Origin: UBA7803 sp040219135 | GTDB taxonomy: Bacteria > Pseudomonadota > Gammaproteobacteria > Pseudomonadales > Azotimanducaceae | Length of the DNA: 64,000 nucleotides | NCBI GenBank assembly: GCA_040219135.1 | Contig: JAVJTA010000019.1 | Location: 1 to 64,000, forward strand | Direction of reading: 5' to 3' | Shown here: positions 33,876 to 42,172 of the stretch, piece after piece | How the letters are laid out: every line of letters starts with the position of its first letter | How positions within the stretch are numbered: position 1 is the stretch's first letter | Made by a program: the position numbers and the translations under genes | Notes under the pieces: model-generated | Databases searched by the model: none | Told to the model about the DNA's origin: nothing | Seen by the model: the letters and a program-made list of their open reading frames with translations, nothing else

Positions 33876-34428
33876 ACGCTTCCGCAGATCCGGCAGCGCG
33901 CTGATCCTGCTGGCGACGACGACCGGCGCCGGACTTTCCACCAGCTTCGCGGCGGGTCCGGATCTCGGCGAGCCGCTGCGCGTCGAGGAAATCGAGGCGG
34001 CCAACCTCAGCGTGCTGCCCGACGGCACCGGTCTGCCCCCGGGCAGCGGCGCCGCCCGCGATGGTGAGCAGGTGTATGCGGTCCACTGCCGGGCCTGTCA
34101 TGGCGCCGATGGCGGCGGCGGGCCGAACGATGCCCTGGTCGGCGGCATCGGCTCTCTGGCCGGTGAAGCAGCGCAGAAAACCATCGGCAGCTACTGGCCC
34201 TACGCCACCACGGTGTTCGACTACATCCGCCGCGCGATGCCCTACCAGCAGCCCGGAACGCTCAGCGCCGACGAGGTCTACGCGGTGACCGCCTATCTGC
34301 TCCACCAGAACGGCATCATCGCCGTGGACGCGGTCATGTCCGCCGAATCGCTGCCCCGCGTCGAGATGCCGAACAGAGACGGCTTCCGCAGCGCCGCCAC
34401 CGCACCGATCGGAGAAACATCGCCATGA
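33868..34428 (+). CDS. Monoheme cytochrome c, SoxD/SorB-like
   Basis: 186 residues from ATG 33868 (33862 and 33847 are alternatives). The start lies inside the sulfite dehydrogenase end. A signal peptide is followed by one class I heme site (CRACHG near residue 73) and a likely distal Met in RRAMPYQQPGTLSADEVYAVT, the pattern of SoxD/SorB cytochromes (WPYATTVFDYIRRAMP). SoxD proper has two hemes; only one is seen. It should accept electrons from the adjacent sulfite dehydrogenase. It ends in an ATGA overlap with the M81 gene. Confidence 0.9.
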   Translation: MRERFRRSGSALILLATTTGAGLSTSFAAGPDLGEPLRVEEIEAANLSVLPDGTGLPPGSGAARDGEQVYAVHCRACHGADGGGGPNDALVGGIGSLAGEAAQKTIGSYWPYATTVFDYIRRAMPYQQPGTLSADEVYAVTAYLLHQNGIIAVDAVMSAESLPRVEMPNRDGFRSAATAPIGETSP

Positions 34429-35945
34429 CCCGCGTCGTCGTCGCGCAGATGAGCCACGAGACCAATACCTTCTCTCCGGTGACCACCGATCTCGCGCGTT
34501 TCTCACGCGGCGGCAGCGAGCCCCCGTCCGGCGAGGCCGCGATTCGAACGTTCCGCGGCACCGCGACCTGCCTTGGCGGCTACCTGAGCGTCTGCGAGGC
34601 GAACGGCTACGACGTCGTGCTGCCCATCGCCGCCGGCGCCGCGCCGAGCGGCCCGGTGGAAGACGCCGCCTTCGAGCACATCGCCGGGCGCATCGTCGAG
34701 GCCGTTGCCGCCGGCTGCGACGCGGTCATGCTCGACCTGCACGGCGCCATGGTCACCGACTCCTTCGACGACGGCGAAGGTGAACTGCTGCGGCGCATCC
34801 GAACGGTCGATGCCACGGTGCCCATCGCCGTGTCCCTGGACATGCACGCCAATCTGTTCGATGCCATCGTCGACAACTGCACGGTGCTCGCCGGCTATCA
34901 CACCTACCCCCACGTCGACATGGACAGCACCGCAGAGCGCGCCGGCCGGCTGCTGGTCGACGTGCTCAACGGCGCGATCAGGCCGACGATGGCCTGGGGC
35001 AACGCGCCCATGCTGCCCCACGTCATGCGCCAGGGTACCGACGATCAGCCCAACCAGGCGCTCCAGGCGCGGGCCCGCGAACTGGAGGCGCAGGGCGTGC
35101 TCGCGGTGAGCCTGTTCACCGGCTTCCCCCACGCCGACGTGCGCGAAGCCGGCCTCTCGGTCTGCGTGGTCACCGACGGCGACGCGGCGCGCGCGGGCGC
35201 CATTCGCGACGAGCTGCTCGACAGCGCCTGGGCCGCACGAGAGACCTTCGTCTACCAGCCGGAACCGCTGGAGGAATCCGTGGCGCGCGGCAAAGCACTC
35301 GGGCTCGACGTCCCTTCCGACGCGACCACCGCAGGCCCGGTGATCCTGCTCGATCACTACGACAACACCGCCTCCGGCGGCACCATGGACACCACCGAGG
35401 TGCTCGCGGAGATCCTCCGTCAGAACCTCGACGACGTGGCCGTGTTCGGCTTCTACGACCCCGCCGCGGTGCGGGCCATGGTGGGCGCCGGGGTCGGCGC
35501 CGAGCTCACCGTTTCGCTCGGCGGCAAGCTCGCCATGCCGGCGCTCGAACGTCAGAGCGCCCCCCTCGAGGTGCGCGGTCGCGTGAAGTTGATCTGCGAC
35601 GGCGAGTTTCCGGCCACGGTGGCGATGTCCCGGGGCCTCACCCTGCAGATGGGTACCACGGCGGTGCTGAGCACCGGCAAGGTCGACATCGTCGTCGTGT
35701 CGCGGCACGTCGAGCCGTTCGATCCCGGCTGCTTCCGCGCCGTCGGCATCGACCCTGCCACACGCCGCTACCTGATGCTGAAGAGCCGCATCCACTATCG
35801 CGTCGGGTTTCGCGACATGGCCAGGGCCGTAGTGGAATGCGCCGGCCGCGGCGTGTGCACATCGGACTACGCCGAGCTCACCTTCGAGCACGTGCGCCGG
35901 CCGATCTACCCGCTCGACGGCATCAACGCGACGCAGCGCTACTAG
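34425..35945 (+). CDS. M81 family (MlrC-like) metallopeptidase
   Basis: 506 residues. It has the M81/DUF1485 layout: RVVVAQMSHETNTFSP, the metal site DLHGAMVTDSFDDGEGELL, SLDMHANL, LAGYHTYPHVDMDSTAERAG and a C-terminal catalytic-type region (DHYDNTASGGTMDTTEVL). MlrC hydrolyses linear microcystin fragments; relatives act on various peptides and amides. As the last gene of the operon it may cleave a peptide-like intermediate; this is inference. Its start overlaps the cytochrome stop by 4 bases and its TAG stop sits in a perfect palindrome. Confidence 0.88.
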   Translation: MTRVVVAQMSHETNTFSPVTTDLARFSRGGSEPPSGEAAIRTFRGTATCLGGYLSVCEANGYDVVLPIAAGAAPSGPVEDAAFEHIAGRIVEAVAAGCDAVMLDLHGAMVTDSFDDGEGELLRRIRTVDATVPIAVSLDMHANLFDAIVDNCTVLAGYHTYPHVDMDSTAERAGRLLVDVLNGAIRPTMAWGNAPMLPHVMRQGTDDQPNQALQARARELEAQGVLAVSLFTGFPHADVREAGLSVCVVTDGDAARAGAIRDELLDSAWAARETFVYQPEPLEESVARGKALGLDVPSDATTAGPVILLDHYDNTASGGTMDTTEVLAEILRQNLDDVAVFGFYDPAAVRAMVGAGVGAELTVSLGGKLAMPALERQSAPLEVRGRVKLICDGEFPATVAMSRGLTLQMGTTAVLSTGKVDIVVVSRHVEPFDPGCFRAVGIDPATRRYLMLKSRIHYRVGFRDMARAVVECAGRGVCTSDYAELTFEHVRRPIYPLDGINATQRY

Positions 35946-35967
35946 TGGGCCGCTCGCGGCCCACTAG
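35942..35967. terminator. Bidirectional 11-bp hairpin containing two TAG stops
   Basis: CTAGTGGGCCG (35942-35952) pairs perfectly with CGGCCCACTAG (35957-35967), loop CTCG. The TAG of the plus gene (35943-35945) and the TAG of the minus SRPBCC gene (35966-35964) are in opposite arms, so both converging genes end within one stem. No T-run follows on either strand. Confidence 0.7.
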
Positions 35968-36428
35968 GGGCTACTGGAGGGAATCTGGAGCCCGGCGACA
36001 TAGCGCTCCAGGCCACGCAGGACATGAGCGTAACGGCTGCGCAGCACGACCTTTTGGTACAGGCCCAGGGGGTAGCCGAGAATCCCGAGGGGCACCTGGA
36101 ACGACACCGTGTAGGCAAGCTGGCAGGCGTCGTCGCCCTGGTGGGTCACGGAGATCTCGATCAGATGGTGACGGATCATCTGCGTGGTCTCGAGCACCTC
36201 GATGACCATGCTCACCGGCGGGCGATAGTCGACGATCCGCTGACGCATCACCGTTCCGTCGTAGAGTCGGATGACCCGTTCGGCGCCCTCGCCCACCGGA
36301 ACGCCGTTGGTGATGGACGATTGCTCGATAAACGGATTGAAGCGGTGGTGGGCACCAAAGTCATCGAGCACAGCCCAGACGTCACGGCCCGGAACGCGCA
36401 GGGCTTTTTCTTCCCGCAGCGTGAACAT
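35964..36428 (-). CDS. SRPBCC (START-like) domain protein
   Basis: 154 residues from ATG 36428 with GGGGGAGAG upstream; the longer frame to 36491 lacks a Shine-Dalgarno. Sequence REEKALRVPGRDVWAVLDDFG with AHHRFNPFIEQSSI is the polyketide-cyclase/dehydrase-like (SRPBCC) pattern, a helix-grip pocket for hydrophobic ligands. Ligand unknown. It converges on the seven-gene operon and is divergent from the STAS-like gene. Confidence 0.8.
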   Translation of the reverse strand: MFTLREEKALRVPGRDVWAVLDDFGAHHRFNPFIEQSSITNGVPVGEGAERVIRLYDGTVMRQRIVDYRPPVSMVIEVLETTQMIRHHLIEISVTHQGDDACQLAYTVSFQVPLGILGYPLGLYQKVVLRSRYAHVLRGLERYVAGLQIPSSSP

Positions 36429-36548
36429 GCCTCTCCCCCGAATGGCATGGATGTAATTTTGGTCAGCTCCCGGGCGATTTGGTTCAAACAATGAACTTCA
36501 TCACACCGGGACGACCCGGTTCCGGGATCCGCCTCACCCTGACATACA

Positions 36549-36977
36549 ATGGATGCTGAGATCCACTGGAGCCCACGCGTGTTTGCAACCGACATAACGA
36601 CGGACATGGTGAGGCACACGGCCACCGGACCGGTGACGCTGGACGCCGTCGCGGCCGCCTTTCACCACTGGTTCGAACACCCGGAATTCGATCCGGACCT
36701 GCCCGTGCTGTGGGATCTGCGCGGCCAGTTCATTCAAGCCTCCGTCGCCGACATCGGCAAACTGCACCAGATCACCAGCGCCCTCACCGACCGGCGCCGT
36801 GCGTCGGGCGGCAGATCAGCCATCATCGCCGCCACGCAGACGGCGGGCCGCGCGCTCGCCGGCGTGACCACGAATCCGAACTTCGTCGCCAGCATCCGGG
36901 TATTCCAGTCTGAAGCCGACGCCCTCGCCTGGCTCCGCGCGCAAGACCAGCCTCTCGAGGACACCGGTTCCGGCTGA
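36549..36977 (+). CDS. STAS/SpoIIAA-like small protein
   Basis: 142 residues. The pattern (RHTATGPVTLDAVAAAFHHW, DLPVLWDLRGQF, HQITSALTDRRRAS, SAIIAATQTAGRALA, SIRVFQSEADALAWLRAQ) fits small SpoIIAA-like/STAS proteins that end in a W-L helix; function unknown. It precedes the FAD oxidase gene by 44 bases. Confidence 0.6.
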   Translation: MDAEIHWSPRVFATDITTDMVRHTATGPVTLDAVAAAFHHWFEHPEFDPDLPVLWDLRGQFIQASVADIGKLHQITSALTDRRRASGGRSAIIAATQTAGRALAGVTTNPNFVASIRVFQSEADALAWLRAQDQPLEDTGSG

Positions 36978-37021
36978 CCTGCGACGCCCCCGACGGCCGG
37001 GACCGTGCTACTGTCCCGGCC

Positions 37022-38404
37022 ATGTCAGACGCTTACGACCCCTACCACAACGGCAGCCTCTGGTTCGACGGCCTCGACGCGATTCCGCAGCCGCTGCCCG
37101 CCGAGCTGCCCGAGCGCGTGGATGTCGCCATCGTCGGCGGCGGCTACACCGGACTGTGGACCGCCTACTACCTGAAGCGCGCGGAGCCGACCCTGGACGT
37201 CGCCGTGTTCGAGTCCGACGTCGCCGGCTTCGGCGCGAGCGGGCGCAACGGCGGCTGGTGCATCGGGGCCGCCTGGGGCACCGAGCGGCTGCTCGCCGAC
37301 CCGGCGACCCGCAGCCGCGGCCTGGCGCTGATGCGGTCGCTGTTCGACACCGTGGACGAGGTGGGCCGGGTCTGTCAGGCAGAGAACATCGACTGCCACT
37401 ATGTCCGCGGCGGTACCCTGCGCGTCGCCACGGCAGCGTTTCAGGCCGACCGCCAGCGCCGGGAACTGGAACGCCTGCAGGCGCTCGGCTTCGGCGACGC
37501 CGATTTCCGATGGCTCGACGCGGACGCCGCGCGCGGCCGGATCAACCTGTCGTCCAACCACGGAGCCCTGCATTTCGCCCACTGTGCCGCCATTCAACCC
37601 GCGCGCCTGGTGCGTGGCCTGGCGGACACCGTGCGCGGTCTCGGCGTTCGTGTTCTCGAAGCAACTCCGGTCACCCGGATCGAACCCGGCCATCTGGAAA
37701 CGCTGCGCGGCCGCGTGCGCGCCGGACGCATCCTGCGCGCCACGGAAGCCTACACCGCGTCGCTGCGCGGCGAACGCCGCACCCTGCTGCCGGTGTACTC
37801 GATGATGGTGGCCACCGCCCCGCTGCCGGACTCGGCCTGGGACGACATCGGCCTTGCCGGGCGCGAAACCTTCGGCGACGACCGTCGGCTGGTGATCTAC
37901 GGTCAGCGGACCCTGGACAACCGCCTGGCTCTGGGCGGGCGCGCCGGCTATCGCTTCGGCTCCGAGCGGCGCCGCACCGTGTCCGCCGACGATGGGGCGG
38001 TGCAGCGCGTCGCCACCCTGCTGCGCGAACTGCTCCCGCAGCTGGCCGACCATCCCATCACTCACGGCTGGGGCGGCGTGCTCGGCGTGCCCCGACACTG
38101 GCGCCCGTGTGTGACCTTCGATCCGCGGTCGGGGCTGGGCTGGGCCGGCGGCTACGTCGGCGAAGGGGTGGCCGCGTCGAACCTGGCGGCTCGCACCCTC
38201 ACCGACCTGGTGCTCGAGCGAACCAGCGCTCTGACGGACCTGCCCTGGGTGGACGACGTACCGCGCAGATGGGAACCCGAACCGTTGCGCTGGCTCGGCG
38301 CGAAAGCCATTCAGGCCATTGGCCAGCGCGCCGATCGGGAGGAGCTCGAGCACGATCGACCGTCGAGGTTCTGGGGCGGGCTGTTCGAGAAGATCGCCAG
38401 ATAG
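37022..38404 (+). CDS. FAD-dependent oxidoreductase, DAO family (PuuB-like)
   Basis: 460 residues. Rossmann motif VDVAIVGGGYTGLWTAYYL near residue 23, then FGASGRNGGWCIGAAW, the DAO pattern of flavin amine oxidases such as gamma-glutamylputrescine oxidase. The C-terminus contains HGWGGVLGVPRHWRP and GWAGGYVGEGVAASNLAAR. It would oxidise an amine or amino acid to imine, with H2O2 release. The neighbouring genes do not define the substrate; a modified polyamine is possible. It starts an otherwise catabolic stretch. Confidence 0.87.
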   Translation: MSDAYDPYHNGSLWFDGLDAIPQPLPAELPERVDVAIVGGGYTGLWTAYYLKRAEPTLDVAVFESDVAGFGASGRNGGWCIGAAWGTERLLADPATRSRGLALMRSLFDTVDEVGRVCQAENIDCHYVRGGTLRVATAAFQADRQRRELERLQALGFGDADFRWLDADAARGRINLSSNHGALHFAHCAAIQPARLVRGLADTVRGLGVRVLEATPVTRIEPGHLETLRGRVRAGRILRATEAYTASLRGERRTLLPVYSMMVATAPLPDSAWDDIGLAGRETFGDDRRLVIYGQRTLDNRLALGGRAGYRFGSERRRTVSADDGAVQRVATLLRELLPQLADHPITHGWGGVLGVPRHWRPCVTFDPRSGLGWAGGYVGEGVAASNLAARTLTDLVLERTSALTDLPWVDDVPRRWEPEPLRWLGAKAIQAIGQRADREELEHDRPSRFWGGLFEKIAR

Positions 38405-38457
38405 TGTCGAGATTATCGATGCATCTTTATGTTTTAAATGACTTTAGTGAGGATTAA

Positions 38458-38796
38458 ATGATCTACGAAATCCGTGACTACCACTACCGGCCCGACCTCT
38501 TCGACGCCTACAAGGCGTGGGCTGACGAGGCGGTGCCGGTGCTGCGGGCGAAACTGGACGTGCTCGGGTTCTGGATCGACAGCGGCGCCGCGCCGGAGAT
38601 CACCGGCACCCACCCCATCGACTCCCCCATCGGGTCTGCCAACGTCACCTGGATCATCCGCTGGGACAACCTCGAGGCCCGCGCCGAGGGCTTCAAGGCC
38701 GCCATCGAAAGCCCGGAATGGCAGGCGGTATGGGCCCGCCATCCCGACCCGAACGGCTACCTGCAGATGTCCGGCCGATTCATGGACGCCATGTAA
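38458..38796 (+). CDS. NIPSNAP family protein
   Basis: 112 residues. A ferredoxin-like dimeric barrel with IYEIRDYHYRPDLFDAYKAW, VLGFWIDSG, VTWIIRWDNLEARAEGFKAA and FMDAM fits the NIPSNAP family, small proteins often encoded beside oxygenases. GTGAGGATT precedes the ATG. The upstream 50 bases are strikingly AT-rich, and a 14-bp tandem repeat carrying the stop codon follows (38784-38825). Confidence 0.85.
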   Translation: MIYEIRDYHYRPDLFDAYKAWADEAVPVLRAKLDVLGFWIDSGAAPEITGTHPIDSPIGSANVTWIIRWDNLEARAEGFKAAIESPEWQAVWARHPDPNGYLQMSGRFMDAM

Positions 38797-38830
38797 TGGA
38801 CGCCCTGTAATGGACGCCCTGTAATGGACG
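38784..38830 (+). repeat. 14-bp tandem repeat carrying the NIPSNAP stop codon
   Basis: GGACGCC(A/C)TGTAAT is repeated three times (38784-38797, 38798-38811, 38812-38825) and a fourth copy begins (GGACG, 38826-38830). Each unit contains TAATGGAC across its junction, so every copy has a TAA stop followed by ATG. The NIPSNAP gene stops in the first copy, whose eighth base is A. Confidence 0.9.
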
Positions 38831-38837
38831 ATCGCGG

Positions 38838-40439
38838 TCAGCGACTGAGGGCAAACCCCTCGTAGTCGTTGGCCACCACCTCGGCGCACTTCTCCCGGTA
38901 CGGCGGCACGCCGAGGTAAGGCATGAACACCCGCTTCTTGCCCTCGACGTTGGCACCCAGATACCAGGAGTTGCACTTCGGGTAGATGGACAGATCCGCC
39001 ACCTCGTTGACGTGGGCCACCCACGCGTCCTCGGCATCGGGCTCGGCCTCGATGGCCGCGTACTGGTTGGTCTGAAGGTAGTCGACGCACTCCGACACCC
39101 ACTCCACGTGCTGCTCGATGGACGGCAGCATGTTCGACAGCACGCTGGGGCTGCCCGGCCCGGTGATCAGGAACAGGTTCGGGAATCCGGCCGTGGCCAG
39201 GCCGAGGTAGGCGCGCGGCCCTTCCTGCCACTTGTCCTTCAGCGACACCCCGCCGGAGCCGCGGATGTCGATGCGGGACACCGCCCCGGTCATGGCGTCG
39301 AAGCCGGTGGCCAGGACCACGCAGTCCACGGGGTACTCGGCTCTCCCGGTACGTACCGCCGATGCCGTCACCTCGACGATGGGCTCTTCCTTCAGGTCCA
39401 CCAGCTGCACGTGATCCTCGTTGAAGGTCTCGTAGTAGTCGGTGTCCACGCACAGCCGCTTGCAGCCCACCGGCGTGGTGGGCGCGAGCTTCTCGGCCAG
39501 AGCGGGATCTGCGACCCGCTCGCGGATCTTGCCGCGGATGAACTCCTGGGCCGTGGCGTTGGCCGCGTCGTCGAACGGCAGGTCGTTGAACGCGGCCAGA
39601 AACGCCAGGCCGCCCCGCGCCCAGCGGTCTTCGTATTCGGCAAGCCGCTCCTCATCGCTCACCGCCAGCGCCGAACGATCGCTGTCGCGGAAGTCGGCAC
39701 CGAACCCGCGCTGCCAGTTTTCGGCCCGGTACTGCCGGTAGCGCGACTTGATGTCCGCCACGTATTCCGGATCGAGGGGTGCGTTGTGCGCCGGGACCGA
39801 GTAGTTGGGCGTGCGCTGAAACACCGTGACGCTGGCGGCCTGTTCGGCAATCAGCGGAATGCTCTGAATCGCCGAGGAGCCGGTACCGATCACGGCGACC
39901 CGTCTGCCGGTGAAGTCCACGCCTTCCCGGGGCCAGCGACCGGTGTGATAAACGTTCTCAGAAGACAGGTCCAACCCTTTGATATTTGGCATGTTTGGAA
40001 CGGAAAGACAGCCGGTCGCCATGACCACATAGCGCGCCGACACGGTTTCGCCGGAATCCACGGTCACGGTCCAGCGGCGCTCCGCTTCGTCGTACACCGC
40101 GGCCGTCACCCGGGTGTCGAACTGTATGTCCGGGAGCAGACCGAACCGTTCGGCCACGTGGTTGGCGTAATTGAGAATTTCCGCCTGCGGGGCGTAGCGC
40201 TCCGACCACTCCCACTGCTGCTGCAGCTCGTCGGAGAACTGGTAGGAGTACTCCATGCTCGGGATGTCACAGCGCGCGCCGGGATACCGGTTCCAGTACC
40301 AGGTGCCGCCGACGCCGCCGCCGGCCTCGTACACCCGGACCTGCAGCCCCTGCCGCTTGAGCCGGTGCAGCATGTACATGCCAGCGAAGCCGGCGCCCAC
40401 CACCACCGCATCGAAGCTGGCCCGTGCGTTCTCGCCCAT
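38838..40439 (-). CDS. Baeyer-Villiger monooxygenase (CHMO-like flavoenzyme)
   Basis: 533 residues. The N-terminal FAD site GAGFAGMYMLHRLKRQG, the NADPH site VIGTGSSAIQ, and a Baeyer-Villiger-type fingerprint (VYHTGRWPREG) agree with cyclohexanone/phenylacetone monooxygenases, which insert oxygen beside a ketone to give esters or lactones. VGGTWYWNRYPGARCD and CKRLCVDTDYYETFN are family features. It is convergent with the NIPSNAP gene and upstream of the nitroreductase on the same strand. A steroid or cyclic ketone substrate is plausible, not proven. Confidence 0.92.
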   Translation of the reverse strand: MGENARASFDAVVVGAGFAGMYMLHRLKRQGLQVRVYEAGGGVGGTWYWNRYPGARCDIPSMEYSYQFSDELQQQWEWSERYAPQAEILNYANHVAERFGLLPDIQFDTRVTAAVYDEAERRWTVTVDSGETVSARYVVMATGCLSVPNMPNIKGLDLSSENVYHTGRWPREGVDFTGRRVAVIGTGSSAIQSIPLIAEQAASVTVFQRTPNYSVPAHNAPLDPEYVADIKSRYRQYRAENWQRGFGADFRDSDRSALAVSDEERLAEYEDRWARGGLAFLAAFNDLPFDDAANATAQEFIRGKIRERVADPALAEKLAPTTPVGCKRLCVDTDYYETFNEDHVQLVDLKEEPIVEVTASAVRTGRAEYPVDCVVLATGFDAMTGAVSRIDIRGSGGVSLKDKWQEGPRAYLGLATAGFPNLFLITGPGSPSVLSNMLPSIEQHVEWVSECVDYLQTNQYAAIEAEPDAEDAWVAHVNEVADLSIYPKCNSWYLGANVEGKKRVFMPYLGVPPYREKCAEVVANDYEGFALSR

Positions 40440-40472
40440 CGTCGTCGCCTCCCCGGATTGCGAGACTCGAGT

Positions 40473-41144
40473 CTACCAACGATCCACGTGCATCACCGTC
40501 TCCACCGGCGGCCGGTAGGCGGGTTTGAAATCGGTTCCCTTGGTGTAGGCGATGGGAATCAGCGCCACCTGGGTGAACTGCTCGTAGGGAATGCCCAGCA
40601 GTTCGGCGATCTCGCGCTCGAACGTGATGTGCAGCGTGGTCCACGCCGTGCCGATACCGCGCGCCCGAGCGGCCAGCATGAACGACCAGGCGGCCGGAAT
40701 GATCGAACCGTACACGGCGGACTGACTCATGACGTTCATCCCCGGCGCGTCGGTGCGCCCGGCGACGCAGGGGATCAGCAGCACCGGCGCCCGCCCGATG
40801 TTCTCCGCCAGGTAGTCGGCGGAGGCGGCCGAGCGCTTCTGGCTCTCGGTGAGCGTCGTGTCGCCGCTGTCCATGTGCAGCTTGTGGATGGCGACGGGCA
40901 TCTTCCGGTACTCGGCATAGACCTGGCGGTAGTACTCGCCGATCTTCGCCTTCTTCTCGGCGTCCGTGACGAACATGAACTGCCAGCCCTGGGCGTTCGA
41001 ACCGGACGGCGCCTGGACCGCCAGCTCCAGGCACTCCTCGAGCACCTCGCGCGGAACCGGCCGGTCGAAATCCAGGCGTTTGCGTACCGCGCGCGTCGTG
41101 CTCAGCAGCTCGTCGTTGCTGAGCCCCAGTTGTTCGTGTGCCAT
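40473..41144 (-). CDS. Nitroreductase family protein
   Basis: 223 residues from ATG 41144 with GGGAG upstream; the extended frame to 41276 is unsupported. FMN motifs are present: TTRAVRKRLDF near the N-terminus, QAPSGSNAQGWQF, and GIGTAWTTLHI. Members reduce nitro groups, quinones or enals with NAD(P)H. It lies 33 bases upstream of the monooxygenase gene on the same strand, so both may be one transcript; a flavin-supplying role is possible. Confidence 0.88.
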   Translation of the reverse strand: MAHEQLGLSNDELLSTTRAVRKRLDFDRPVPREVLEECLELAVQAPSGSNAQGWQFMFVTDAEKKAKIGEYYRQVYAEYRKMPVAIHKLHMDSGDTTLTESQKRSAASADYLAENIGRAPVLLIPCVAGRTDAPGMNVMSQSAVYGSIIPAAWSFMLAARARGIGTAWTTLHITFEREIAELLGIPYEQFTQVALIPIAYTKGTDFKPAYRPPVETVMHVDRW

Positions 41145-41336
41145 GGTGTGATCTCCCTGATGGATCGGTCGGACAGCGGAACCGTATGGTAGCCAGATAC
41201 TCGACCGAACGCTCCCTGGAAGCCAGCCGGTTGCGCCGTGGCCCGGCTCGAACACCAACTGCGCCGGCGCCCGCACGAGCGGGTAACATACTCCTCACGC
41301 CGCGCCCCAGAGCGTGGCTTTCGCAGGGGTGCGCCC

Positions 41337-42128
41337 ATGCTGCTGCAGGACAGAGTTGCGCTGGTGATCGGCGGCGGCCAGACGCCGGGGGAGACCATCG
41401 GCAACGGTCGCGCCGCCGCGCTCGAGTTCGCGCGTGAGGGCGCCCGGGTAGCGGTCGCCGATCTCGATCTCGACTCGGCCCGGGAGACCGCGGCGCTGAT
41501 CGAAGCCGAGGGCAATCGCGCGGCCGCCTACCAGGTCGACGTGCGCAGCGAGCCGTCCGTGCGCAAGCTCGTGGCGGCGGTGATCTCGGCCTGGCAGCGC
41601 ATCGACGTGCTGCACAACAACGTCGGCGTGAGCCTGACCGGCGGCGATGCTGCCGTGGAAGACATCAGCGCGGACGCGTTCGACCGCCTGGTCGAGATCA
41701 ACCTGCGCGGCATGGTGTTCGCGTGCAAACACGTGTTGCCGCACATGCGCGCCGCCGGTTCCGGCGTGATCATCAACATCTCTTCCCTCGCCGCGTGGAA
41801 GCCGTATCCGCTGGTCGGCTACAAGACCACCAAGGCCGCCGTGATCGCCCTCACCGAGCAGCTTGCCGCGCAGAACGCGCGCTACGGCATCCGGGCGAAC
41901 GTGATTCTCCCGGGGCTGATGAACACACCGATGGCTATCGAGGCACGGATCAGCGCAGAAAAGCCTCGGGAAGCCGTGGTTGCCGAGCGCGACCGGCAGG
42001 TGCCGTTGCGACGGCGCATGGGCAGCGCCTGGGATGTCGCGCACGCGGCCGCCTTTCTGGCGTCGGACAAGGCCGGGTACATCACCGGCATCGCCCTGCC
42101 CGTCGACGGTGGCCTGAGCGTGGCGTAG
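41337..42128 (+). CDS. Short-chain dehydrogenase/reductase, classical
   Basis: 263 residues from ATG 41337; earlier in-frame starts lack similarity. Rossmann motif VALVIGGGQTPGETIGNGRA, NNVG near residue 97 (the NNAG motif), catalytic Ser in NISSLAAW and Tyr-Lys in GYKTTKAAVIAL (YxxxK). C-terminal GIALPVDGGLSVA is typical. NAD(P)-dependent alcohol/ketone oxidoreductase in the cytoplasm. The glycine loop is longer than usual. It is followed by a second SDR, a carboxymuconolactone decarboxylase-family gene and an acyl-CoA ligase, probably one operon. Confidence 0.9.
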   Translation: MLLQDRVALVIGGGQTPGETIGNGRAAALEFAREGARVAVADLDLDSARETAALIEAEGNRAAAYQVDVRSEPSVRKLVAAVISAWQRIDVLHNNVGVSLTGGDAAVEDISADAFDRLVEINLRGMVFACKHVLPHMRAAGSGVIINISSLAAWKPYPLVGYKTTKAAVIALTEQLAAQNARYGIRANVILPGLMNTPMAIEARISAEKPREAVVAERDRQVPLRRRMGSAWDVAHAAAFLASDKAGYITGIALPVDGGLSVA

Positions 42129-42172
42129 GTCGTCAACGGGGAGCCGTCTCACCAATTCGAGGAGCAGGGATC

